This document shows, in pieces, positions 56,192 through 64,000 of a stretch of 64,000 bases of DNA (within the stretch, counting starts at the first letter, position 1; each line of letters starts with the position of its first letter). The position numbers and the translations under genes are program-made. The notes below the pieces were generated by a model that worked only from the letters and a program-made list of their open reading frames with translations, did no database searches and was not told where the DNA came from. Source of the stretch: Erpobdella octoculata (taxonomy: Eukaryota; Annelida; Clitellata; Hirudinida; Erpobdellidae); NCBI GenBank assembly GCA_963978895.1, contig OZ022244.1:3860203-3924202 (forward strand). Direction: 5' to 3'.

Positions 56192-56990
56192 TTAGAGAGT
56201 TGTTCGAGCAAAGTCAGACCGAAAGCAATGCAAAGAACGCACATCATGAGAATGTACATGAGACGTTTTAGTGAAAAGGTTATCAAATGACGACGGTAAC
56301 ATATGGTTGCCATATTTGTACATGAAAATACTAACAAGAAAAGAATTAATTTGATATACATTCAGTAGGTTATTCTCGATCATTTTCATTTTACAAGATG
56401 ATGCAAAGGACAAGTTAAATAATATTTGGATGATTCTTTTCTGTAAGATGTGGAGAAACTTTAGACGTGTAGGATAATTTGAAACCCAAGCAATATTACA
56501 ATAGGACAAGTAAGGGTAAACGAGAGCGTAATACAACATCATAGAAATATTTTTATCCACAAATCGACTCACGCGAGATAAAATTCCACAATTTTTTGCA
56601 ACTTTAGAGGTGACGTAACTAATATGGTTAATCAGTGAGAGGTGCTCATCAAGCAACATTCCAAGAAATTTACACGAGGAAACTCGCGCAATAGGTTTAT
56701 CGTCAATAAGAAGTTGATAATCCGAACAAATTAATTTATTTCTATGGTGGAATAAAGTATAGTTGGTTTTACTTATATTTAAAAAAAGTTTATTAGCACG
56801 AAACCATTTATAAACGGTAACATCATATAAATCTTTTAGGTTTTCACAAGAAGCAAAATGGTTGGTATCATCGGCGAACAAGACAAATTCGAGACGACGC
56901 GAAACAGTGCACAAATCATTAATGTAGATAAGAAATAAGAGAGGGCCTAGCACCGACCCCTGAGGCACGCCACAAGTTACCCGCCGAGTT
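56192..56990 (-). pseudogene. 5'-truncated LINE RT, minus strand, FADD intact
   Basis: Begins with [22 protein letters not shown], then LFADDTNHF (catalytic box intact), YKWFRANKLFLNISKTNYTL, SCKFLGMLLDEHLSLINHI, LVYPYLSYCNIAW and LHILQKRIIQILF. The preceding half of RT, the endonuclease and ORF1 are absent, so it is a typical 5'-truncated insertion. The 258-codon frame is uninterrupted, so it is fairly young. It resembles the relic at 7985 in sequence style. Confidence 0.85.
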
Positions 56991-57099
56991 TAAGTTTATT
57001 ATTGACTTGTATCAAATTTTGATGTTTAAGTCACGTCATAAAATAATAAAACAAATAATCAATATAACGTCTGGAAAATATTAAAAAAAAAATAAATAA

Positions 57100-57930
57100 A
57101 TAATAATAATTTCTTTTTTTTCGTATTTTTGTCTTCAGTAGTTTCATTTGTTGCTCCTTTTTCTGTCTTTGTTCTCTATGTGAGCTGGAGTTCTTTCTGA
57201 ATGACCCATTTGTAAACAGCGTTTCCGAGTTTTTTATGTACAAGTATATTTTCAGTTGTTGGAGGAATTTTCCTATTTAAGCAGTATTTGTTGATGGAGT
57301 TATGAAGTGGAGCTCTTTTTGGACAAGATTGTATGAAGTGGTCGAGTGTTTCTGGAATATCGCATATGTCGCAGTGACCAGTGGGATGAAAATTCCTAGA
57401 TTTAAGTCGTCCGTTTAGAAGAATTCAATTTAACCGAAATCTAGATAGAAAGATTTCATTTTTTCTGGGAGTGTCAAAGAACGGAGAAATAAGACTTGTT
57501 GGAGCACCACACCCAATTCTCAAGGCTTCCAGTTTTAATTGCTGAAGATTTTATGACTATTTGACGACTGATCATATGCTTCACAGCCGTAATCTATAAT
57601 TGATCTGATTGCCATTTTGTAGTATAGTAGCAAAGTCGATTTTGACGCACCCCATTCGTACCCAGTTATCACCCTCAATACATTGATGCGTTGTTTACAT
57701 CTTTTCGCAATAAAGTGGAAGGGAGGGTTCATGAAGCTTTTTGGTCAAAAATTGTTCCTAAAAAATGTTATTCTGTGATTTTGCTTATATTTGAATTTTC
57801 AATCTTGATTTTCTTATATGTGTCTTTTACAATAAAGTTGGGTAGATTAGTAAACAAAAGACTAACAGTTTTCTCCCTTGAAATTTTAAATCCCCAATTA
57901 ATTAGGCTAGAACTTACTTTGTTCACATAA
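57100..57930 (-). pseudogene. LINE C-terminal relic of a jockey/I/R1-like type, minus strand
   Basis: Minus-strand frames show NWGFKISREKTVSLLF, FLGTIFDQK, AKRCKQRINVLRVITGYEWG, KMAIRSIIDYGCEAYDQSS and finally HCDICDIPETLDHFIQSCP. The last is the Cys/His patch often found at the C-terminus of jockey/I/R1-type ORF2. Frames change repeatedly. It belongs to a different LINE group from the CR1/L2-like relics elsewhere in the window. Confidence 0.7.
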
Positions 57931-57989
57931 TTTTGAATATCATTATAGAAGATGTTTAAGCTTCTTTATTTTAGTTTATTATTGACTCG

Positions 57990-58185
57990 TATCAAGGTTG
58001 TTTAAGCTTTTTTTATGACAGTTTATAGTCCTTTACACCAAGTGTTTTAAAACTGAATTGGCTGTATGTAGGAAGCACATAAGTTCTTCCTGTCGTGGAT
58101 CAAAGTTTGATCCTTTGAACTGTCCCTCCTCCTTTCTCTAGGCTTGGAACTGGCTCGCAATTAGCGAGGCGGAGTTGATGTTTAA
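57990..58185 (-). repeat. SINE-like repeat copy, minus strand
   Basis: Reverse-complement match to 24789-25000: TTTATAGTCCTTTACACCAA, GGAAGCACATAAGT, GGATCAAAGTTTGATCC and GCTCGCAATTAGCGAGGCGG. Confidence 0.75.
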
Positions 58186-58189
58186 GCTA

Positions 58190-58740
58190 ACAATCAGTTC
58201 ATTATAAGCAGAGCTGCTGAACTACACAACGGTGTCTCAGTTTTGGCCCTCTAATAAAATAGAAAATGTTACGTGTCAACATTTTTATGAAGTTGAATAA
58301 AAAAAAATACAACAGCTTCTAAATTATTGATTAGTATATTTTTTTTTCGTTATTGAATTATCGTCTCCAATGTTAATTTTAATTTTTGTTTCTTTTGCTA
58401 GAGTAGTTATAATTATTAACGTGATTTGTTTATGAATTATTGTAGTTACTCTTGCGCCATAAAAAATTTCGTTAAGCTTATGGAAGCTTTATTAAAATTA
58501 CTAAATATTAGTTTTTAAAAGCTGTTTTATCTATTTTTTGAGAAACATATTTCTCTATTTTGTAATGTGTATTATCTACTTTTTGATCATATTGAAACAG
58601 AACCAGATTTTTTTCTACAGTTTCAGCTGTCGGCGATTCATATTTTTTCTTGATTTGTATTTGAAGTGATTTACCAAGTTAGTTATTTTGGTCTTAGTAG
58701 TTTGAAGTTTAATTAAATTAAGAAAAACGTTGACTAAACT
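58190..58740. other. Non-coding stretch, nothing recognised
   Basis: AT-rich DNA without a supported feature. Confidence 0.4.
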
Positions 58741-58744
58741 TTTC

Positions 58745-59000
58745 TTTGCTAGCAGGAAAAAGTTAAGAAATGCGTTTTTTGCGGCAAAGCTGTTGCCATA
58801 AATGCTCGGGGGTTATCGTGCAGCGTTTGTGAGATGTGACGCACTTAAACGTGAAATTAAAACTAACAATGACGTTGAAACTTGCAACAGCTCCGATGTG
58901 CCAAAATCATTTTATGGAAATGTTAGTCTTCTTCACCAGAAAGCTGAGTAAATTCCTATAGAAGCCGATTGCCTAGAAACTGACCAGCTACTAAGGCAAC
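58745..59000 (+). pseudogene. Zinc-finger (PHD-like) fragment, possibly LINE ORF1 relic
   Basis: One frame reads KCVFCGKAVAINARGLSCSV then CEM and stops. The neighbouring frame continues CDALKREIKTNNDVETC and KSFYGNVSLLHQKAE. The C-x2-C, about 12 residues, C-x2-C spacing matches the start of PHD-type fingers present in ORF1 of some LINEs. One frame break is needed near 58833. Weak support. Confidence 0.4.
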
Positions 59001-59014
59001 AAATTTTTTTTAGA

Positions 59015-59355
59015 AAAAGACGTAAAGGTTATGGATAGCCTATGAACTATATAAAATTGATGTCTTTACTCTACCCACCAACATTGTTAATGTTTTGACC
59101 TAAAGAATTTAATCAATTTTTTACCAATAAATATTAAAAAACTGATTCAATGTTTATTATTTTTTACTCTAGTCGCTAGAGTCTAGTGAGAAAAACAGAC
59201 GAAAAGGTGTGGGAGCTATGGATGCCTATGAACTAAATAAAATTGATGTCCATACTCTACACACTGATATTATTGTTTTAACTTAAAAGGTTTTTTTATT
59301 TTTTTACCAATAAATAGTGAAAATTGATTAAATGTATATTTTTGGTTACTCTAGC
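59015..59355. repeat. Direct repeat pair of about 170 bp
   Basis: 59015-59180 and 59190-59355 match. They share GCCTATGAACTA, TAAAATTGATGTC, TACTCTAC(C/A)CAC, TTTTTTACCAATAAATA and TTACTCTAG(T/C)(C)GCTA. Tandem duplication of a non-coding unit with an AATAAA in each copy. Confidence 0.7.
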
Positions 59356-59539
59356 GACTTTGTATGCTATTTGCTTGACTGGCTAGACCGATTCGAGCAA
59401 TTGTCAAAATTCGGGCTTTTCGCATTTCCACCATCTATAACACTATATTTTTCTATATAATTTTCTCTCTATAATTTTCCCTCGACTGATATTTCGTAAA
59501 GAACTTGTTAAGGACATCCCTAGTTGACGTGTTATGTTT

Positions 59540-59731
59540 TGAGTTGTTGTATTTCCGGACATTCGAGCGAATCGATTTTTCAAGCTATTATAAACTTTCG
59601 AACATTTAAACTTTCATTTATTTCAATTATATTAGCGAAGTTTGCTTTAGTGTTTTAGTTTATCTTGTAAATAAAACTTGTTCTATTGTACACTTGTTTT
59701 AGTTGATTTTCAAACCACTTCGGTCCCGACA
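59540..59731 (+). repeat. 5' LTR, 192 bp
   Basis: Starts TGAGTTGTTGTATTTCC and ends GGTCCCGACA, with the canonical TG...CA ends. The boundaries are fixed by the full-length inverted copy at 60896-61087. It contains AATAAA at about 59670 and is followed by AC and the primer-binding site. Confidence 0.9.
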
Positions 59732-59733
59732 AC

Positions 59734-59746
59734 TGGCGCAGTCGAC
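59734..59746 (+). other. Primer-binding site
   Basis: TGGCGCAGTCGAC two bases after the LTR end. It matches the TGGCGCAGTCG type complementary to the 3' end of a serine tRNA, as used by several gypsy-type elements. Confidence 0.75.
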
Positions 59747-59772
59747 ATTTGTTTATTTCAGCAACTATTACT

Positions 59773-60356
59773 ATGGCAGACTTGAAACAATTTCAAGAAA
59801 AGAACTTTGGTCTGATTATTTCTCACGTTTTCAAACGTTCGTCTCCGCAAATTCAATACCGGATTCAAAAGTTGCTCAAATTTTTCTCACCAACCAAACA
59901 CCAGAAATTTACAAACTTCTTCAAGTTGCAGCTTCTCAACTTTCTCCTCCAAGAATAATCAATGAACTTCAAATGTCTGACATAATGATGACTATGGAAA
60001 AGAATTTCAACCCCAAGCACTTCATTGTTAGAGAACGATTCAAATTCTGGACTGAACTTTCCAGACAACCAGGAGAAACTTTACAGGAACTGGCATCAAG
60101 AATAAGACAAGCCGCTAGCACTTGCGATTTATCAAAAATTGACGATCCTTTAGATGAGACACTGCGAACAAAATTCATTTGTTCTGTCAATAATCAAGCC
60201 ATTCTCAAATATCTTTTCAAAATTCCTGATGAAGACCTTACTTTCCACAGAGCAGTAGAGTTGGCCAGTGAGGTTGAAGAAGCCTCTAAAGTGGCAAAAG
60301 CAACTCCATGGCCTTCCAGACAAAGAGTCAGTTTCAAAAGTTTCAAGAACTCGTGA
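59773..60356 (+). pseudogene. gag (capsid-like) region, frameshifted
   Basis: The likely start is ATG 59773 (MADLKQFQE); soon after, the conserved reading continues in another frame (LWSDYFSRFQTFVSAN, DSKVAQIFLTNQTPEIYKLL, FKFWTELSRQPGETLQELAS). A one-base change near 59800 is therefore inferred. The pattern FxFWxxxRQPGETLQELAxxIR is typical of gypsy gag. The frame ends at TGA 60354-60356. The zinc knuckles lie in the next frame. Confidence 0.75.
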
Positions 60357-60895
60357 GCATAAAATACAAGAAAAAGCGTCTCACTTCAATAACAGACAAG
60401 AGTCAATTTTTTTTCCTTTCTCTAAAGGTACCTGTCCCAGGTGTGCAAATAAAGGTCATCTTGTTAAAGATTGCAGATACATCAATTCAAAGTGCAATTA
60501 TTGTCTTAAATCAGGTCACTTAGAAAAAGCTTGTCTTAAAAAGAAATTTAACAAAAACAGCTCTGTCAGAATTATACATTCAGTTCCTGGCAATACACCT
60601 CTTCTTCAAAAATTGCTTTTCAAAAATTCACAACAGTTCTTCGAGTTAGACAGTGGAGCTAGAGATAGTTTTTGCTCAATAAACGTTTGGCAGCAATGGG
60701 GACGACCCAAACTTCATCCAAACATGACAAAATTTGTTTCAGCCACTGGTGACAAAATTCCAGTCATAGGAGTTTGTCATGTTTCTACTTCAACTCCAGA
60801 TTCAAATAATGTAGTAAATCTTGAATTCAACATTACAAAATTGCCAAAACTCAATATTATTGGCAGAAAAGCAATTCTTGATTTGAAAATTGACA
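60268..60895 (+). pseudogene. Nucleocapsid zinc knuckles and protease
   Basis: Two CCHC knuckles in tandem (CPRCANKGHLVKDC and CNYCLKSGHLEKAC), which bind nucleic acid in gag-derived nucleocapsid. The aspartic protease follows (FFELDSGARDSF, with the DSGA active site). Then come VSATGDKIPVIGVC and LNIIGRKAILDL, the second half of the retropepsin fold. The frame is +1 relative to gag. It runs into the inverted LTR at 60896, which adds unrelated codons and a stop at 60970. Confidence 0.82.
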
Positions 60896-61087
60896 TGTCG
60901 GGACCGAAGTGGTTTGAAAATCAACTAAAACAAGTGTACAATAAAACAAGTTTTATTTACAAGATAAACTAAAACACTAAAGCAAACTTTGCTAATATAA
61001 TTGAAATAAATGAAAGTTTAAATGTTCGAAAGTTTATAATAGCTTGAAAAATCGATTCGCTCGAATGTCCGGAAATACAACAACTCA
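60896..61087 (-). repeat. Full-length inverted LTR inside pol
   Basis: A 192-bp reverse complement of the 5' LTR. It begins TGTCGGGACCGAAG and ends AATACAACAACTCA, with only about two differences by eye (near 60935 and 60975). No 5-bp target duplication is visible (TGACA before, AAGAA after). It interrupts pol between protease and RT. Confidence 0.92.
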
Positions 61088-62376
61088 AAGAAAGTCCAAG
61101 TGGTACACTAGTTCTCAACAGTTGTAAACAAATTTGTAAAGAATTTAAAGAATGTTTTGAGCCAGGACTTGGTTGTTTAAAAAATTTCGAATTAGAGGTC
61201 AAATTCAAGCCTGAAGCAACTCCAGTTTTTTGCAAAGCTCGAACAGTGCCATTTTCTATTCAAGAAGACCTCAATCTCACGTTGGATGCCGGTGTGAAAA
61301 ATGGTATCTGGATTTCAGTTGATTTCAATGATTATGGTACACCCATCGTACCAATCAGAAAACAATTACAACCTGGAGAGCCAAAAGCCAAATTGAGAAT
61401 TTGTGGAGATTATTCTGCCACAGTTAATTCCCAATTGGAACCACACCGACACCCTATGCCACTTCCTGATGACTTGATGCGGAAACTTGGAAAAAGCAGC
61501 TATTTTAGCAAGATAGATTTAGCTGATGCATTCAACCAAATAAAACTTGCTCCAAGCAGTCAGAGAAAATTAGCATTGAGTACACATCGAGGAGTCTTGT
61601 TACAAACTAGACTTCCCTTTGGCATTATCTCTGCACCAGGCTATTTTCAAGAAGTCATGGATAAGCTCACTTGTGATTTAAAAGGAATTGCTGTCTATCT
61701 CGATGATATCCTTGTTGGAGGAAACAGTGCAGATGAACACATGGAAAATTTGAGATCTCTTCTTCAACGTTTACGTGACAAAGGTCTCAAATGCAACATG
61801 AAGAAATGTGTGTTTGCAAGGACTTCGATTGAATATCTGGGTCATTTACTTTCGAAGGAAGGTGTTAGCAAAGGAAGACAAGTCGATGCTTTGATCAAAA
61901 TGCCACACCCTACCAATATTTCAACTCTTCGATCATTTCTCGGTTCTGTTCAATTCTACCATAAGTTTATACCAAATCTTGCAACAACTGCTGAACCACT
62001 AACACGTCTTACCCAAAAGGATACACCTTGGAAGTGGACTTCAGAGCAAGAAAGGACTTTTCAAAAGATTAAAGAAACTCTTATCAAAGATGTCAAGTTA
62101 GCACATTTTGATAAATCACTTCCACTGGGTCTTTCTTGCGATGCTTCAGAAGTTGGACTGGGAGTGGTTCTATTTCACAGGTATCCTGAAGGAGGAGAAA
62201 GACCGATATTCAATATTTTAAAAACACTTACTGCATCGCAACGTCGTTACAGCCAGATTCACAAAGAAGCTCTTGCTATAATATATGGGCTCCACAAGTT
62301 TCATCAATATCTGTATAAAAAAAATTCATCCTTGTCACAGATCACAAGCCTCTGTTGGCCTTATTCAATCCTCTAA
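61088..62376 (+). pseudogene. pol: reverse transcriptase and start of RNase H
   Basis: Resumes right after the inverted LTR with SGTLVLNSCKQICKEF and CFKARTVPF-like residues (FCKARTVPFSIQ). RT blocks: KLRICGDYSATVN, PLPDDLMRKLGKSSYFSKID, LPFGIISAPGYFQEVMD and YLDDILVGG (catalytic YLDD at residues 151-154 of the frame from 61246). The connection reads IEYLGHLLSKEGV and FLGSVQFYHKFIPNL. RNase H starts at LGLSCDASEVGLGVVL (first Asp) and IHKEALAIIYGLHKFHQYL (Glu). The frame breaks in a run of eight A (62317-62324). RT residues are intact. Confidence 0.88.
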
Positions 62377-63200
62377 AAGGAACACTCCAGGTAGCGGCAA
62401 ATCGTCTGGCTAGATGGGCACTCATGCTCCATCAATATGACTACTCTATTGAATATAGGAAGTCAATAGATCATGAAAATGCAGATTCTCTCAGTCGATT
62501 ACCATTTGGGGAAGATCCAGACTTTGATTTACAAGAAAAAGATGAAGATGAATTTACAGTGTGCACAATCAAAACAATTAGTCAGCAACTTATGCTAACA
62601 GATGCACAGACTCTGGCCAAAGAATCTCGCAAAGACAGCATCATTTCAACTGTTTGTCGATATGTCAAAGAAGGCTGGCCTCATTCGATTCAACAAGAAC
62701 AAGTACGTCATTTCCAGAGATTGAAAGACTCCCTGACTACACAGAGTGATTGTTTAGTTCTTGGAAATAGAATTGTCATTCCATACAAGATTCAGGATGG
62801 AGTTCTCCAGCTACTACATCTTGGTCATTTTGGGATGAGAAGAATGAAACAGTTAGCTCGATCAGTGGTGTATTGGCCAGGCATTGACCATGATATCGAG
62901 GAACTGTGTCGGAAATGTGAATCTTGTGCTGCTCATCAACTTAATCCACCAAAATATCCAAACCATCCTTGGATGCTACCCGAGAAACCTTGGAGTCGTA
63001 TCCATATTGATCATGCAATCACTTTCATGGGGACAAATTGGTTGATTGTTGTCGACAGTTTTTCTAAATATCCTTGCATTCACTCAACTTCAAACGTAAC
63101 AGCAAAAGCTACAATGGATCTGCTCGAAGATGATTTTACACACTTTGGCTATCCACATACAATCGTGTCAAACAATGCACCTGCTTTTAAGTCAGGAAAT
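62330..63200 (+). pseudogene. pol: end of RNase H and integrase with altered active site
   Basis: Continues RNase H (VTDHKPL region, ANRLARWALMLHQYDYSIEY, DHENADSLSRLP). The integrase follows with its HHCC zinc domain (LHLGHFGMRRMKQLAR, CRKCESC). The catalytic core starts RIHIDHAITFMGTNWLIVVD (first Asp). The second catalytic position, normally SDN, reads SNN (AAC at 63171-63173), so the second Asp is replaced by Asn. A frame change follows near 63190. Confidence 0.85.
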
Positions 63201-63971
63201 TCAAGGATGGCTCAGGGAGAGAGGAATTTTACACCTCACTGGTGCACCCTACCATCCAGCTTCAAGTGGACAAGCAGAAAGATTTGTTCAAACTTTCAAG
63301 AATTCGATGAAGAAGTCACAGCTTCTGCTCAAACAAGCTTTACAAGAATTTCTAATACAGTACCGAAGAACACCTTTGGAGTCAGAATATTCTCCAAGTG
63401 AACTGTTGAACGGAAGACAGATTCGAGCAAAACTGGATGCTTTGTTACCATCTGCCCCACACATTGCTCAGTACAGGCAGATTAAGCAAAACTCTCAAAG
63501 ACCGGTTCCAGCTCGAAAATCCGTAAGATACACAGTAGGTTCTCCATGCTATGTACAATATAGCGGTCCTCTTAGAGATCGAACCCCAAGATGGATTCCT
63601 GCTGTAGTTCATCGTGTTTTAGTACACATTGTTCCTAACGGTCCTTCGTGGAAACGTCACGTAGAACAATTGAGGCCTCGATACGTGCAGATCAAGATTC
63701 AGATCCAGGAGACAATCCATTATCAAGTAGTTCCACTACCAATGTTCAACTTCCAAGGGGCCCAATATTAAGAAAACAAATTCAATCTACACTTGTTCCA
63801 GATCATCGTACACCACCTGTTCAACTTCCAAGAGGCCCAACATTAAGAAGGAAACGAATTCAATCTACGCCTGTTCCAGATCCTGTCTCAGATGATCCTA
63901 CACTACCTCGACGCTCAGAAAGAATTAAGGAAAAGATGCTACACAACCTTCTCAAACCACAACGACCCTGA
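63190..63971 (+). pseudogene. pol: integrase C-terminal half and tail
   Basis: Contains HPASSGQAERFVQTFKNSMK (catalytic Glu in the QAERF block), EFLIQYRRTPLESEYSPSEL and LNGRQIRAKLDALLP. The basic C-terminal domain follows (SPCYVQYSGPLRDRTPRWIP). The frame changes again near 63680 into a Pro/Arg-rich tail with a duplicated VQLPRGP unit and RRSERIKEKML at the end. Stop at 63969-63971. Confidence 0.8.
63744..63893 (+). repeat. 75-bp in-frame tandem duplication in pol tail
   Basis: Two units starting GTTCAACTTCCAA at 63744 and 63819, each encoding VQLPRGP...RK(Q/R)IQST(L/P)VPD. The period is 25 codons, so the reading frame is kept. Confidence 0.85.
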
Positions 63972-64000
63972 CTCAAGCATACAGTTCAACCTTGGAGATC

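Larger units (their letters stand above)
59540..64000 (+). mobile_element. Ty3/gypsy-like LTR retrotransposon, 3' LTR outside window
   Basis: Order: 5' LTR (59540-59731), primer-binding site (59734-59746), gag with two zinc knuckles, protease, an inverted LTR copy (60896-61087), RT, RNase H, integrase, and a C-terminal tail ending at 63971. The domain order protease-RT-RNase H-integrase is that of Ty3/gypsy. No envelope gene is seen before the window ends. The coding region has at least five frame changes. Mag-like affiliation is a guess from the style of the integrase core. Confidence 0.9.

Noticed and set aside
59540..64000. Endogenous retrovirus with an envelope gene
   Set aside because: No envelope-like frame is seen before the window ends; gag-pol order and the primer-binding site fit a Ty3/gypsy retrotransposon.

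Overview
This is an AT-rich stretch of animal nuclear genome. The gene models have introns, GT/AG splice sites and GPI-anchored Ly6/uPAR (three-finger) proteins. The rest is dominated by LINEs with endonuclease (EEP) and reverse transcriptase (RT) domains, hAT DNA transposons, tRNA-derived SINEs, a Ty3/gypsy-like LTR element and long microsatellites. The mixture fits an invertebrate; the species cannot be named from the sequence alone. Nothing prokaryotic is present.

Host genes. The only convincing host genes are a dispersed cluster of short secreted Ly6/uPAR proteins resembling the quiver/sleepless type. There are five complete two-exon models: 11597-12481 (+), 19637-20205 (+), 22163-24096 (+), 28253-29258 (+) and 42858-43689 (-). 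A sixth, at 2510-2710 (-), has only its first exon in view. All share the same plan. Exon 1 (181-184 nt) encodes a signal peptide and cysteines 1-5. A phase-1 intron follows a conserved Ser-Gly (Met-Gly in the sixth). Exon 2 encodes cysteines 6-10, ending in Leu-Cys-Asn, plus a hydrophobic GPI-anchor tail. Every complete model also has a splice-acceptor-like YAG one base before its ATG, so the start codon probably sits just after a 5'-UTR intron or a trans-splice site. The two closest paralogues (11597 and 19637) also share a duplicated upstream promoter block.

Layout. 1-10000: one dispersed repeat with minisatellite ends, the orphan Ly6 exon, long non-coding stretches with a direct duplication, a (TA)n tract, a GGCTCATTTGAGTC array, a LINE relic and a hAT relic. 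10000-30000: four Ly6 genes interleaved with hAT MITEs (three with recognisable 8-bp target duplications), a LINE relic, a (TTA)n tract of about 234 bp, SINE-like repeats and an inverted pair of GC-rich minisatellite elements. 30000-34000: an almost intact LINE (ORF1, endonuclease, RT) broken by one frame change in a T run. 34000-42000: repeats and two LINE relics, one with its RT active site changed to YADG. 42000-44000: the reverse-strand Ly6 gene. 44900-58200: a pile-up of at least six LINE relics on both strands, tRNA-derived SINEs, (TA)n-bracketed repeats and tandem arrays. 59540-64000: a Ty3/gypsy-like LTR element whose 192-bp LTR is also present, inverted and full length, inside its own pol region. 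The 3' LTR lies beyond the window.

The genes do not form an operon or pathway. The Ly6 genes look like a tandemly expanded family of surface or secreted small proteins. Transposons have repeatedly entered their introns and leader regions without touching coding exons. No completely new system is demonstrated. The strongest leads are the start-codon-proximal splice acceptors, the duplicated promoter, and the inverted LTR inside pol.
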